64,000 bases of DNA from Streptomyces cavernae (lineage in GTDB: Bacteria; Actinomycetota; Actinomycetes; Streptomycetales; Streptomycetaceae): NCBI RefSeq assembly GCF_004023625.1, contig NZ_ML137715.1, positions 26,190-90,189 of the forward strand, written 5' to 3'. This document shows, piece by piece, positions 7,996 to 16,959 of this stretch (within the stretch, counting starts at the first letter, position 1; each line of letters starts with the position of its first letter). A program made the position numbers and the translations under genes. Under the pieces are notes generated by a model. The model was not told the DNA's origin and ran no database searches. It saw only the letters and a program-made list of their open reading frames with translations.

Positions 7996-9918
7996 CTATT
8001 CGACCCTCGACATCCGTGCCAACGGGTTCCCCGCGTCCGCGTTGTCCGACTCGTACTTCAGGTCGTCTCCCACCGGGGTGAGGCGGACGGTGTGGGACCC
8101 CTTCGTGCACACGTCGCGGTTGGACTCCTCGGGGATGCCGGTGGCGATGATCTCCTGCTTCGTCACCTTCTTCAGGACCAGCGCGTTCTCGCAGATGCCA
8201 CCGATCGGGTCGGTCTGGCGGAAGGTGCCGAACTCCTCACCCGCCTTCGCCTCGCGGAGCGTGACCCGGAACGTGCCCATGGGGAGCGTGCCGCCCAGGG
8301 CGACGCCCTCGCCCTCCCAGGTGCCGACGTAGGCGGACGGCACGTTCAGCTCGTTGGCGTCGGGGCTGAGTGACTTCGACGCACTCGGGCGGGCTTCGGC
8401 GTCGGCGCCCCCGTCGTCGTTGTCGCCGACGCCCGGTGCCATGTTGAACAGCAGCGCCGAGCCCACCGTCACCGCCGCCAGTGCGCCGGCCACCGCGAGC
8501 ACGACGGAGCAACTCACCTTCCGGCCCCGCCCGTTGTCCCCCGGAGCGGACACCGCCGCCACGCTCACCGAGAGCTTGCCCGGGCCAGGGCCCTGGGGAG
8601 TCCCGTCGAACTCCGCGTCCCGATCCCGCGGTACGTACGTGGGTGCGCTCCCGAGCCCGTACGCGGGGTCGGGCGGTCCGAACACACCGGAATCCGCGGG
8701 GGCCGGGAAAGCCGAGGACCCGGCGGCCGTGGCGGAGGCGGCCGAGGACCGTGCGGCCGAAGCCGAGGCGCCCGGAGCCCCGCCCACGGAAGCCGCCGCC
8801 CCGGAAGCCGCCGCAGCCGACCGGTCCCCCGCCACCACGGACCGTTCCCCTGTCACGCCCGATGGGCCGTCCACCACCCCCGATGGGCCGTCCGCCACCC
8901 CCGACGGGCTGTCCACCGTCCCCGACCGCCCGCTCACGCCCGCCGATGGGCCGTCCACCCCCACCGACGTGCCGTCCACCGACGGGCTGCTGAACCCCAC
9001 CGGCCCCGAAGGCGCGGCCTCCGAGACCTCCAGGTTCAGCAACTGCACCGCGCTGCGGCCGACTTGCTCCACCAGGGAACCCGGCAGCCACCCCGCCGCG
9101 ACCAGACGGGCCGCGCCCTCGGGGGCGAGCCGGGACGCCACGTCGGCCGGATCCGGCCGCGCGGCGGGGTCCTTGGCCAGGCACTGCGTCACAAGCTCAC
9201 GCAACTCGCCGTCCAGAGAACCGAGTTCGGGTTCCTCATGGACGACCTTGTAGAGCAGTGCGGCCGAGGAGTCGCCGGGGAACGGTGAGGCACCGGTCGC
9301 GGCGAAGGCGAGGACCGCCCCGAGCGAGAACACGTCCGCCGCGCCGGTGGCCCCCTTGCCGAGGATCTGCTCGGGTGCCATGTAGCCGGGCGAGCCGATC
9401 GAGACGCCCGTCGACGTCAGCGATGCCGTCCCGTCCGTCGCCCGGGCGATCCCGAAGTCGATGAGGAGCGGGCCGTCGACGGTGAGCAGGACGTTCGACG
9501 GTTTCACGTCCCGGTGCACCAGCCCCAGTCCGTGCACCGCGACGAGCGCCTCCGCCAGACCCGCGCCGAGGACCCGGGCGGAATGCGGGGGCAGCGCCCC
9601 GCCGTCCGCGACCGCGGCGGCCAGCGAGGGGCCCGCGGCGTATCCGGTCGCGACCCACGGCACGGACGCGTCGGGGTCCGCGTCCAGGACCGGTGCCGTC
9701 CAGGTGGCGCCCACTCTCCGTGCCGCCTCCACCTCGCGCCGGAACCGGGCCCGGAACTCCGCGTCCAGCGCGAAGTGCGGATGCACGATCTTCACCGCGA
9801 CGGTACGGCCGCCGGCGCTGCGCCCCAGGTAGACCCGCCCCATGCCGCCCGAGCCGAGCCGGCCGAGCAGCCGGTAGGGGCCCACCACCGTGGGTTCGTC
9901 GACTTCGAGCGGCTGCAT
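7996..9918 (-). CDS. membrane Ser/Thr protein kinase (PknB-type) with extracytoplasmic domain
   Basis: A 640-residue receptor-like kinase. The kinase domain has the glycine loop GSGGMG (22-27), catalytic Lys43, HRDVKPSN (135-142), DFG (154-156) and SPGYMAPEQ, so it should be active. A long Ser/Pro/Ala linker carries repeats of the type VDGPSG. One membrane segment follows (about 466-490) and then a 145-residue outer domain with two cysteines. It is convergent with the FHA-FtsK gene, 90 bases apart. FHA domains bind phosphothreonine, so the ATPase is a plausible substrate (inference). Linker length is the most likely point of strain variation. Confidence 0.93.
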   Translation of the reverse strand: MQPLEVDEPTVVGPYRLLGRLGSGGMGRVYLGRSAGGRTVAVKIVHPHFALDAEFRARFRREVEAARRVGATWTAPVLDADPDASVPWVATGYAAGPSLAAAVADGGALPPHSARVLGAGLAEALVAVHGLGLVHRDVKPSNVLLTVDGPLLIDFGIARATDGTASLTSTGVSIGSPGYMAPEQILGKGATGAADVFSLGAVLAFAATGASPFPGDSSAALLYKVVHEEPELGSLDGELRELVTQCLAKDPAARPDPADVASRLAPEGAARLVAAGWLPGSLVEQVGRSAVQLLNLEVSEAAPSGPVGFSSPSVDGTSVGVDGPSAGVSGRSGTVDSPSGVADGPSGVVDGPSGVTGERSVVAGDRSAAAASGAAASVGGAPGASASAARSSAASATAAGSSAFPAPADSGVFGPPDPAYGLGSAPTYVPRDRDAEFDGTPQGPGPGKLSVSVAAVSAPGDNGRGRKVSCSVVLAVAGALAAVTVGSALLFNMAPGVGDNDDGGADAEARPSASKSLSPDANELNVPSAYVGTWEGEGVALGGTLPMGTFRVTLREAKAGEEFGTFRQTDPIGGICENALVLKKVTKQEIIATGIPEESNRDVCTKGSHTVRLTPVGDDLKYESDNADAGNPLARMSRVE

Positions 9919-10230
9919 GGCGTTGCCTCCCCCGGACGCTCTGCACTCCCCCAGCAGAGTAGTCGTGTGCGCCCGCGGAAGTTACTGCCCGGAAGTCACG
10001 AAGCGGTGGTACGACGCGGTAGTACGGGCCGGTAGTACGCCGTAGTAGTACGGGCCGGTAGTTCGCGGCCCGGGGTCACGGCGGCACGCGGTATGTCCGC
10101 GGCCGCGCCCGGCCGCGCCGAATTGCGTGAGTGAAATCCACGGAAGGGAGCCGGAGCCCCCGAGCCAACCTCCATGGGGAATTCGTCGACCGGAATTCCC
10201 CGCGCGTTCACCGGTTACCCGAGTAAGCGA
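9919..10230. other. 312-bp intergenic region, kinase upstream and mqnA downstream
   Basis: Contains the kinase promoter region on the minus strand and the mqnA terminator at 10176-10201. Around 10010-10065 the words GTAGTACGGGCCGGTAGTAC recur about three times, an imperfect repeat with a GGCCGGTAGTA core. No gene is apparent. Confidence 0.5.
10176..10201 (-). terminator. hairpin downstream of mqnA
   Basis: A perfect 9-bp inverted repeat GGGGAATTC / GAATTCCCC around an 8-base loop, starting 30 bases after the mqnA stop. It is unusually AT-rich for its surroundings. There is no T-run. Confidence 0.6.
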
Positions 10231-11097
<867 letters not shown>

Positions 11098-11258
11098 CTA
11101 GCTGCCATGCGATACGGTGCGGGATCCGGGTACCGGCGGGGCGCGACCGCGTCGTCGCGGACGCCATCGGTCCGGATGCTCGATCCGGCTCTCCGCCGGG
11201 ATCGTCAATCCATGTCACAGACGTATCAAACATTCGGGTGACGTGATCTTGCCCTCTA

Positions 11259-11286
11259 TTGCATTCGGCGGGCTGCGTGCTAGGCT
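11259..11286 (+). promoter_or_regulatory. HrdB-type promoter of the cold-shock gene
   Basis: TTGCAT (11259-11264) and TAGGCT (11281-11286) separated by 16 bases match the -35/-10 pattern of Streptomyces housekeeping promoters. Transcription from about 11293 would give a roughly 140-base untranslated leader before the ATG at 11432. The same region must also contain the mqnA promoter on the other strand. Confidence 0.6.
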
Positions 11287-11322
11287 CGCCGCAAGTTGCA
11301 GTTTGGTTTCCCTTGCAGTACA

Positions 11323-11351
11323 GAGCCTGCGGAGCATGTGACCGCGGGCTC
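11323..11351 (+). promoter_or_regulatory. hairpin in cold-shock mRNA leader
   Basis: GAGCCTGCGG and CCGCGGGCTC form a 10-bp stem (one G-U pair) with a 9-base loop, about 80 bases upstream of the ribosome site. Long structured leaders are known to control cold-shock mRNAs by temperature; whether this one does is inference. Confidence 0.45.
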
Positions 11352-11431
11352 TCGTCGTTTTCAGACGTATGCACTTCTCTTCGCAGATGCAGGTTCTGGA
11401 GCAGGGCAACCCTTTGGCCCAAGGAGGGCTT

Positions 11432-11635
11432 ATGGCTACCGGAACCGTTAAGTGGTTCAACGCCGAAAAGGGCTTTGGCTTCATCGCCCAGGAAGGCGGC
11501 GGCCCCGACGTCTTCGTCCACTACTCCGCGATCAACGCCAGCGGCTTCCGCTCCCTCGAGGAGAACCAGGCCGTGAGCTTCGACGTCACGCAGGGTCCGA
11601 AGGGCCCGCAGGCGGAGAATGTCACCCCGGTCTGA
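11432..11635 (+). CDS. cold-shock protein, CspA family
   Basis: A 67-residue single cold-shock domain (OB fold) that binds single-stranded RNA/DNA. RNP1 (KGFGFI, 15-20) and RNP2 (DVFVHY, 26-31) are both intact. The ATG at 11432 has AAGGAGG at 11421-11427; the longer open frame from 11369 has no such site. A long leader precedes it and a classical terminator follows, so it is monocistronic. Confidence 0.97.
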   Translation: MATGTVKWFNAEKGFGFIAQEGGGPDVFVHYSAINASGFRSLEENQAVSFDVTQGPKGPQAENVTPV

Positions 11636-11675
11636 GCCGCCAGGCCCCTGATCCGGAACCGAGAGCAGTACCCAA

Positions 11676-11717
11676 GGGGCCCTGCGCCGACAAGGCGCGG
11701 GGCCCCTGCCCCTTTTT
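11676..11717 (+). terminator. rho-independent terminator of cold-shock gene
   Basis: A 13-bp stem (GGGGCCCTGCGCC at 11676-11688 with 11694-11706, one G-U pair), a 5-base loop, then TGCCCCTTTTT. It is the only terminator in the window with a clear T-run. Confidence 0.92.
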
Positions 11718-12049
11718 CCAGGACCTCGCCCGGGTCGCCCCCGCCTGACCCCGCGCCTCAGCCGGCCCTCCCCGGTCACCCGCGCGGCCTCACCCCATGG
11801 GCCCGCCCCCACGGCCTCACCCGGACGGCCCACCATCTCGGATGAATCTCGGCGGGCCGCATGATCAGGACGAGCCGGCAGCACCGTCCTGCCGGCCGCC
11901 CCGAAGGGGTGCCCGACTCCGGGGCCTCGTACATATGGGGGATATCACCCAGGTGCTCCATATTGGGGGCATGACCTCGGCACGCGAGCGTCAGGAAACG
12001 TACATTCGTTCGCCGTACACAAGAGGCAGCCTCGGCATGGCCCTGGGCC
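11718..12049. other. 332-bp convergent intergenic region
   Basis: Lies between the cold-shock terminator and the end of the acyl-CoA ligase gene. A near-direct repeat CATATGGGGG / CATATTGGGGG occurs near 11935 and 11960. A 61-codon minus-strand frame (11776-11961) has no ribosome site and is not called. Confidence 0.5.
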
Positions 12050-13960
12050 CTAGTCCTGCGCCTGGTACATCGCCTCGATCTCCTCGGCGAAGTCCTTCTC
12101 GATCGCCGACCGCTTCACTTTCAGGGACGGGGTGAGGTGGCCCGCCTCCTCGGCGAAGTCACCGGGGAGGACGGTGAAGCGGCGGATGGACTCGGCGCGG
12201 GAGACGAGGCGGTTGGCGTCGTCGACGGCTCGCTGCAGGGCATCCAGCAACTCGGGGTCCGAGATCAGCCGCTCGAACGGGACCTGCTGCTTGTCGGTCA
12301 TCTGGCGCCAGTGCTCCATGCCCTCGGGATCGAGGGTGATCAGCGCGGTGATGTACGGGCGGGCGTCCCCGACCACCAGGCACTGGGAGACCAGCGGATG
12401 GGCCCGGATCCAGTGCTCCAGCGGGGCCGGCGGCACGCTCTTGCCGCCCGTGGTCAGCAGGATCTCCTTCTTCCGCCCGGTGATGGTCAGATAGCCCTCG
12501 TCGTCGAGCGCGCCGATGTCCCCGGTCGCGAACCAGCCCTCCGTGGTGGCGGGCACCACACCGCCCGCGTGCGGGTCCCAGTAGCCGCGCAGGATCTGGC
12601 CGCCGTTCACCAGCACCTCGCCGTCCGCGGCGATCCGCAACCGGGTGCCGGGCAGGGGCCAGCCCGCCGTGCCCAGGCGGGGTTTGAGCAGCGGGGTGAC
12701 CGTGGCGGCGGCGGTGGTCTCCGTCAGCCCGTACCCTTCGAAGACGTCGATGCCGGCGCCCGCGTAGAACGCGGCGAGCCCCCTGCCCAGCGGGGATCCT
12801 CCGCAGACCACATAACGGACCTTGCCGCCCAGGGCGTTGCGGATCCTGCGGTACACGAGCGGGTCGTACAGCGCGCGTGCCGCCCGCAGACTGCGTCCCG
12901 GGCCGGGTCCGGTGCCGTGCTGTTCGGCCTCCATCGCCTCGCCGTACTTGCGGGCGACCCGGTCGGCGCGGTCGAAGGACGCGGCCCGTCCCATCTTCTC
13001 GGCGGACGCCCGCGCCGTGTTGAAGACCTTCTCCAGCACATAGGGGATGGCCAGCAGGAAGGTGGGCCGGAAGCCGGCGAGGTCCGCGAGGAGTTCCTCG
13101 GTGCCCACACTCGGGGTGTGCCCGAGGCGCACCCTGGCGCGCAGACAGCCGATGGCGACCATGCGCCCGAAGACGTGTGAGAGGGGCAGGAACAGCAGGG
13201 TCGCCGCGGGCTCCTTGCTGGTGGCCTTGAACACCGGGTGCAGCAGCTCGATCGCGTTGTCGACCTCGGCGAAGAAGTTGCCGTGGGTGAGGGCGCAGCC
13301 CTTGGGGCGGCCGGTGGTGCCCGAGGTGTAGATGAGGGTGGCGAGGCTGTCCGGAGTGAGCATCCCTCGCCGTACGCCCACTTCCTGCTCCGGGACGTCC
13401 CGCCGCCCCAGCTCGGCGAGCCGGTCCGTGTGCCCCTTCTCGAAGACCCACACGTGCCGCAGATCGGGGATCCGGTCGCGCTCGGGTCCCAGTACGGCGG
13501 CCTGTGCCACGGACTCCACGGCGAGGGCGGCGGCACCGGAGTCCTGCAGGATCCACCGGGTCTGGAACACCGACGACGTCGGATAGATCGGCACGGTGAC
13601 CAGCCCCGCCGCCCATGCGGCGAAGTCCAGCAACGTCCACTCGTACGTCGTCCGGGCCATGATGGCGATCCGGTCGCCCGGCGCGAGCCCCTCCGATATC
13701 AGCCCTCTGGCGAGGTCGAGCACCTCCCGCGCGAACCGGTCCGCCGTCACGTCCTGCCAGTCGCCGTTCTCGTCCTTGCGGCTGAGCACCGCCTCGTCCG
13801 GGGCCTCGAGGGCGTTGTCGAACGGGATGTCCGCGAGCGAACCGTGCGTCATGGGTGCGACCAGGGGCGGTACGTACGCCTCCCGGACGACCCCGTCGAG
13901 CCGACGGAGCTCCGGCTCCACGAGAAGGGGGCGGGCGACAGCGTCATAGTGGCCGGCCAT
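12050..13960 (-). CDS. long-chain fatty acid-CoA ligase (FadD15-like AMP-binding enzyme)
   Basis: A 636-residue ANL-superfamily enzyme that would activate fatty acids to acyl-CoA via acyl-AMP. The P-loop LIYTSGTTGRPKG is near residue 208. Other core motifs are GYGLTETTAA, the TGDIG Asp motif, ITGRKKE, and a C-terminal domain with the Lys of LKVKR. The ATG has AAGGAG 6 bases upstream. It is divergent from the MaoC-type dehydratase, whose hydratase domain acts on acyl-CoA thioesters, suggesting a shared lipid role (inference). Confidence 0.93.
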   Translation of the reverse strand: MAGHYDAVARPLLVEPELRRLDGVVREAYVPPLVAPMTHGSLADIPFDNALEAPDEAVLSRKDENGDWQDVTADRFAREVLDLARGLISEGLAPGDRIAIMARTTYEWTLLDFAAWAAGLVTVPIYPTSSVFQTRWILQDSGAAALAVESVAQAAVLGPERDRIPDLRHVWVFEKGHTDRLAELGRRDVPEQEVGVRRGMLTPDSLATLIYTSGTTGRPKGCALTHGNFFAEVDNAIELLHPVFKATSKEPAATLLFLPLSHVFGRMVAIGCLRARVRLGHTPSVGTEELLADLAGFRPTFLLAIPYVLEKVFNTARASAEKMGRAASFDRADRVARKYGEAMEAEQHGTGPGPGRSLRAARALYDPLVYRRIRNALGGKVRYVVCGGSPLGRGLAAFYAGAGIDVFEGYGLTETTAAATVTPLLKPRLGTAGWPLPGTRLRIAADGEVLVNGGQILRGYWDPHAGGVVPATTEGWFATGDIGALDDEGYLTITGRKKEILLTTGGKSVPPAPLEHWIRAHPLVSQCLVVGDARPYITALITLDPEGMEHWRQMTDKQQVPFERLISDPELLDALQRAVDDANRLVSRAESIRRFTVLPGDFAEEAGHLTPSLKVKRSAIEKDFAEEIEAMYQAQD

Positions 13961-14240
13961 GGGGGGCTCCTTGTCGTCTGCCGCTGAGAAGTTCGGGCCG
14001 CGTCAGCGAGTTATCCCAATCTTGGGGCTGCCGGAGGACGGAGGAGGGTGTTCCGGGGAGTGAGGTTTGTGAGAGGTGTATGTGGTTGGCATGTACTGGG
14101 GTGAAAGGCGGTTGCCCACCCTCGCTGAGCCGCGCGGTGGTCGCGCATTTGTGAGCCCGGCCGCGCCGTAGCCACAGCTCCTGACTCTTGAGTAACCTTA
14201 CTTCTAGGTAAATTTAGCCCTTAAGTGGGGGGTTGCTCCA

Positions 14241-15158
14241 ATGACAGAGAGTGACGCTGGTTTCACCGAGGCGACACGCGGGCGTTCCGTCACCCTCGCC
14301 GCCCCTCCCCGGCTCGGGCCGCTGCTGGCTCGTGGTGCGTTGTGGTCACCGTTCAAGCGGGCTCGCCCGGACGCCCGGAACGCTCCCGTTCCGGCCACCC
14401 GGATCGTCCTGCCGGAAGTCCGCGTCGACGTCCAGCGGCTCACGTCCTACGAGCGCGTCTGCGGGTTCGGCGTCGGTGCCGTCGACCTGCCGGTCACCTA
14501 CCCGCATGTCCTCGCGTTCCCGCTGGCCATGCGGATCATGGCCGACCGCACGTTCCCGCTGCCGCTGCTCGGGCTGGTGCACACCTCGATCGAGATACGG
14601 CAGCTGCGCGGTCTCTCCGTCGCCGAGGCGTACGAACTCGCGGCCCACGTCGACGGGTTCGCTCCCCACCGGCGCGGAACCGAAGCCCGCTTGGTCGTCG
14701 AAGTGCGGTGCGGGGGCGACCTCGTCTGGGAGTCGTGCAGCACCTATCTCGCCCGGCACCGAACGAGCCGGGACACGGCCTCAGCCCCGAGCGGAGCTGA
14801 GGGGGTGCAGGCGCCACCAAGCCACCCGCGGCTACCGGCCCGCTCCGAATGGCGCCTCGCCGGCGACCTGGGCCGCCGCTACGCCCGCGCCTCGGGCGAC
14901 CACAACCCCATCCATCTGCACCCCGTCACCGCGAGCCCCTTCGGTTTCTCCAGGCCCATCGCCCACGGCATGTGGACGGTCGCCCGCTGCCTCGCCGAGT
15001 TCGGGGCGGAAGGGCAGGGCGCCGTGCGGGTACGGGCCGACTTCAAGGCGCCGGTACCGCTGCCGGGCGCCGTCGTCTACGCCGCCGACGGGCCCGCCTT
15101 CGAACTCCGCGGCGCCTCACGGGTCCACCTCACCGGGACGGTGACCCCGCGACGGTGA
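14241..15158 (+). CDS. MaoC-like double hot-dog (R)-enoyl-CoA hydratase/dehydratase
   Basis: A 305-residue protein with two hot-dog domains. The N-terminal half is FAS1-dehydratase-like and the C-terminal half carries the hydratase-2 motif ASGDHNPIHLHP (catalytic Asp and His). Actinobacterial homologues hydrate or dehydrate acyl-CoA or acyl-ACP intermediates. The ATG at 14241 has GGGGGG 8 bases upstream. However, the first codons (14256-14298) coincide with a 43-bp sequence that recurs at 47375, so the native N-terminus may lie further in; homologues I recall begin near the LARGALWSPFKR segment. The product is certain to the domain level, the start is not. Confidence 0.85.
   Translation: MTESDAGFTEATRGRSVTLAAPPRLGPLLARGALWSPFKRARPDARNAPVPATRIVLPEVRVDVQRLTSYERVCGFGVGAVDLPVTYPHVLAFPLAMRIMADRTFPLPLLGLVHTSIEIRQLRGLSVAEAYELAAHVDGFAPHRRGTEARLVVEVRCGGDLVWESCSTYLARHRTSRDTASAPSGAEGVQAPPSHPRLPARSEWRLAGDLGRRYARASGDHNPIHLHPVTASPFGFSRPIAHGMWTVARCLAEFGAEGQGAVRVRADFKAPVPLPGAVVYAADGPAFELRGASRVHLTGTVTPRR
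14256..14298 (+). repeat. 43-bp dispersed repeat, copy 1
   Basis: Begins GCTGGTTTCACCGAGGCG and ends CCGTCACCCTCG. It matches 47375-47417 at 42 of 43 positions (A/G difference at 14273). Here it overlaps the 5' end of the MaoC-like gene; at copy 2 it is intergenic. Confidence 0.9.
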
Positions 15159-15177
15159 GCCCCGACGACGGCGCAGG

Positions 15178-15951
15178 TCAGGCCGCTTCGAGCGCGCCGA
15201 CCCAGCCGAACGCCGTGATCTCCTCGGTCGCCGTCTTCAGGTCCTTGGCGTTGTCCACGCCCCGCCAGTAGCCGTTGACGCGGTAGGCGGACAGCCGCCC
15301 CTGCTCGGCGAGGCCGGGGAAGGTGGTGTCCTCATGGTCCCCCAGGTCCGGCAACAGGTCGGTGACGGCGGGCTCGAAGAGGTACACGCCCGCGTTGATC
15401 CAGTGCGGCAGCACGGGTGCCTCCTCGAAGCTGGTCACGCAGTCCGTACCGCTGAGCTCGACGATGCCGTACGGCGACTTCAGCGGCGTGACCGCCAGCG
15501 TCGCCAGTGCCGACCGCTCGGCGTGCGTCCGCGCCAGGTCACGCAACGAGAACCGGGTCAGGATGTCGCCGTTGAGCCCCACCCACCGCTCCCCCGGGTG
15601 AGGCAGGCTGCGCGCGGCGTGCTTCAGGCCGCCGCCGCGCCCCAGCGGCTCGTCCTCCACCACCACGCGTACCCGCAGCGGCAGCGCGTGGGTGGCCACG
15701 TACTCCTTGAGGACGTCGGCCCGGTAGCCGCAGGAGATCACAACCTCCTCGATACCCTCCGACGCCAGCCAGACCGCCTGATGCTCGAAGATCGGCCGGC
15801 CCGCCACTTCCACGAGCGCCTTCGGTACCCGGTCGGTGTACGGGCGCAGCCGGCTGGCCTGACCGCCGGCGAGGATCACGGCCTGCCGCACCAGCGAGGG
15901 CCGCTCCCAGCCGGCGGCGATCGGGGGAACAGGAAGAGTGGTGCTGGTCAT
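15178..15951 (-). CDS. sugar-1-phosphate nucleotidyltransferase (AlgA-position gene)
   Basis: A 257-residue NTP-transferase that would make an NDP-sugar from NTP and a hexose-1-phosphate. The signature LAGGQASRLRPYTDRVPKAL is at residues 27-46, with the metal-binding NGDIL segment and the C-terminal WRGVDNAKDL. The ATG at 15949-15951 has GGAGG 6 bases upstream; the longer upstream frame overlaps the lyase gene and is spurious. It is the last gene of the six-gene exopolysaccharide operon, 35 bases after the lyase. It is shorter than AlgA-type bifunctional enzymes and has no isomerase domain. GDP-mannose or UDP-glucose specificity cannot be read from sequence. Confidence 0.85.
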   Translation of the reverse strand: MTSTTLPVPPIAAGWERPSLVRQAVILAGGQASRLRPYTDRVPKALVEVAGRPIFEHQAVWLASEGIEEVVISCGYRADVLKEYVATHALPLRVRVVVEDEPLGRGGGLKHAARSLPHPGERWVGLNGDILTRFSLRDLARTHAERSALATLAVTPLKSPYGIVELSGTDCVTSFEEAPVLPHWINAGVYLFEPAVTDLLPDLGDHEDTTFPGLAEQGRLSAYRVNGYWRGVDNAKDLKTATEEITAFGWVGALEAA

Positions 15952-15986
15952 GGATGCCTCCAGAGGTGGTGGGTCCGGCCCGCCCG

Positions 15987-16865
15987 TCAGGTGCCGGGCA
16001 GTTGACCGAGGGTGCGGGACGAGATGGCGAAGGCGGCGAAGTCGACGTATTGCGCGCGGGGCGTCGCCCAACTCGGGTCGTCTCCGCCGAAGAAGGTCGA
16101 GAAGAACACCCCGTCGATCCTCAGCCGCGGGGTCGTACGGAACGTCAGCCGGTGCTGGGCCAGCACCCGGGCACCGTTCACCGTCACCGTGATCGAACCG
16201 TCCGCGCGGCCGGGTGTGTTGAGGTGCAATGCCTGCTCCACACAGGTCCAGCGGTCGACCGGCCAGTACCAGTCGTCGCTGCGGCCGAGCGATGTGCCGT
16301 GTTCCACGGAGGTCGGCAGGTAGGCGTACACCTCGGCGAAGCCGTTCCTGCGCCACATGTAGCGGGTGGACATGCCGTCCGTGCCGTCCGGGATGTGCTG
16401 CCCGCCGGTGACGGAACCCCCGTACAGGCCGGGCAGTTTGCCGCCTTTGACGAAGTCGAAGCCGTTGGGGAAGCGCAGGTAGTAGCGCAGGTGCAGGGAA
16501 TCCACCGGGCCGGAGCGCCGCTCGAGGTAGAGCTGCGCCCCGCCCTCGGGCCGGCCGTACTTCCGGGCTACGGTCATGCTGGCCGAGCCCGCCGGGTAGC
16601 CGACCCGCAGCGTGGGCCCGAGGACCGGGTCCCGGCCCGGCAGCAGCACCGCCCGGGACAGGCCGAACCCGCCGTGGTCCCTGGGCAGCAGGTCCGGGCC
16701 GAAGAAGCGGGTCACCTGCGCCATGCCGCGACTGAGCGGCGTCCCGGAAGCGGAGGCGCTCGGGTGGCCGGCCGGCTCGCCGCCCGAGCTGTCGGAGCAG
16801 GCGGCGACGAGAGCCGTGGCCGCCGCGGCACCCCCTGCCGTGATGATCTGCCGTCTACTGCTCAT
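15987..16865 (-). CDS. secreted lipoprotein with PL14-like polysaccharide lyase domain
   Basis: A 292-residue protein with a twin-arginine-like start (SSRRQIITAGG) and lipobox LVAAC with Cys at residue 23, so it is probably anchored outside the membrane. The catalytic domain has the hallmarks I associate with polysaccharide lyase family 14 (alginate and glucuronan lyases): FVKGGKLPGLYGG, RYMWRRNG.AEVYAYLP and the beta-strand GVFFSTFFGG. It would cut a uronic-acid polymer by beta-elimination. It occupies the position of algL in an operon with a synthase and an epimerase. In alginate systems the lyase clears polymer trapped in the envelope. Confidence 0.8.
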   Translation of the reverse strand: MSSRRQIITAGGAAAATALVAACSDSSGGEPAGHPSASASGTPLSRGMAQVTRFFGPDLLPRDHGGFGLSRAVLLPGRDPVLGPTLRVGYPAGSASMTVARKYGRPEGGAQLYLERRSGPVDSLHLRYYLRFPNGFDFVKGGKLPGLYGGSVTGGQHIPDGTDGMSTRYMWRRNGFAEVYAYLPTSVEHGTSLGRSDDWYWPVDRWTCVEQALHLNTPGRADGSITVTVNGARVLAQHRLTFRTTPRLRIDGVFFSTFFGGDDPSWATPRAQYVDFAAFAISSRTLGQLPGT

Positions 16866-16959
16866 GGTGCCTGCTCCTGTACTCGGACATGGCGGGTGCG
16901 GGCGTTGCGCTCCCGGTCGCGGTCGGTGTCGCGGGGCGGAACGCGCGGCCGGGCGGCCC

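Noticed and set aside
11776..11961. 61-codon minus-strand frame after the cold-shock gene
   Set aside because: No ribosome site or conserved feature; convergent gap.
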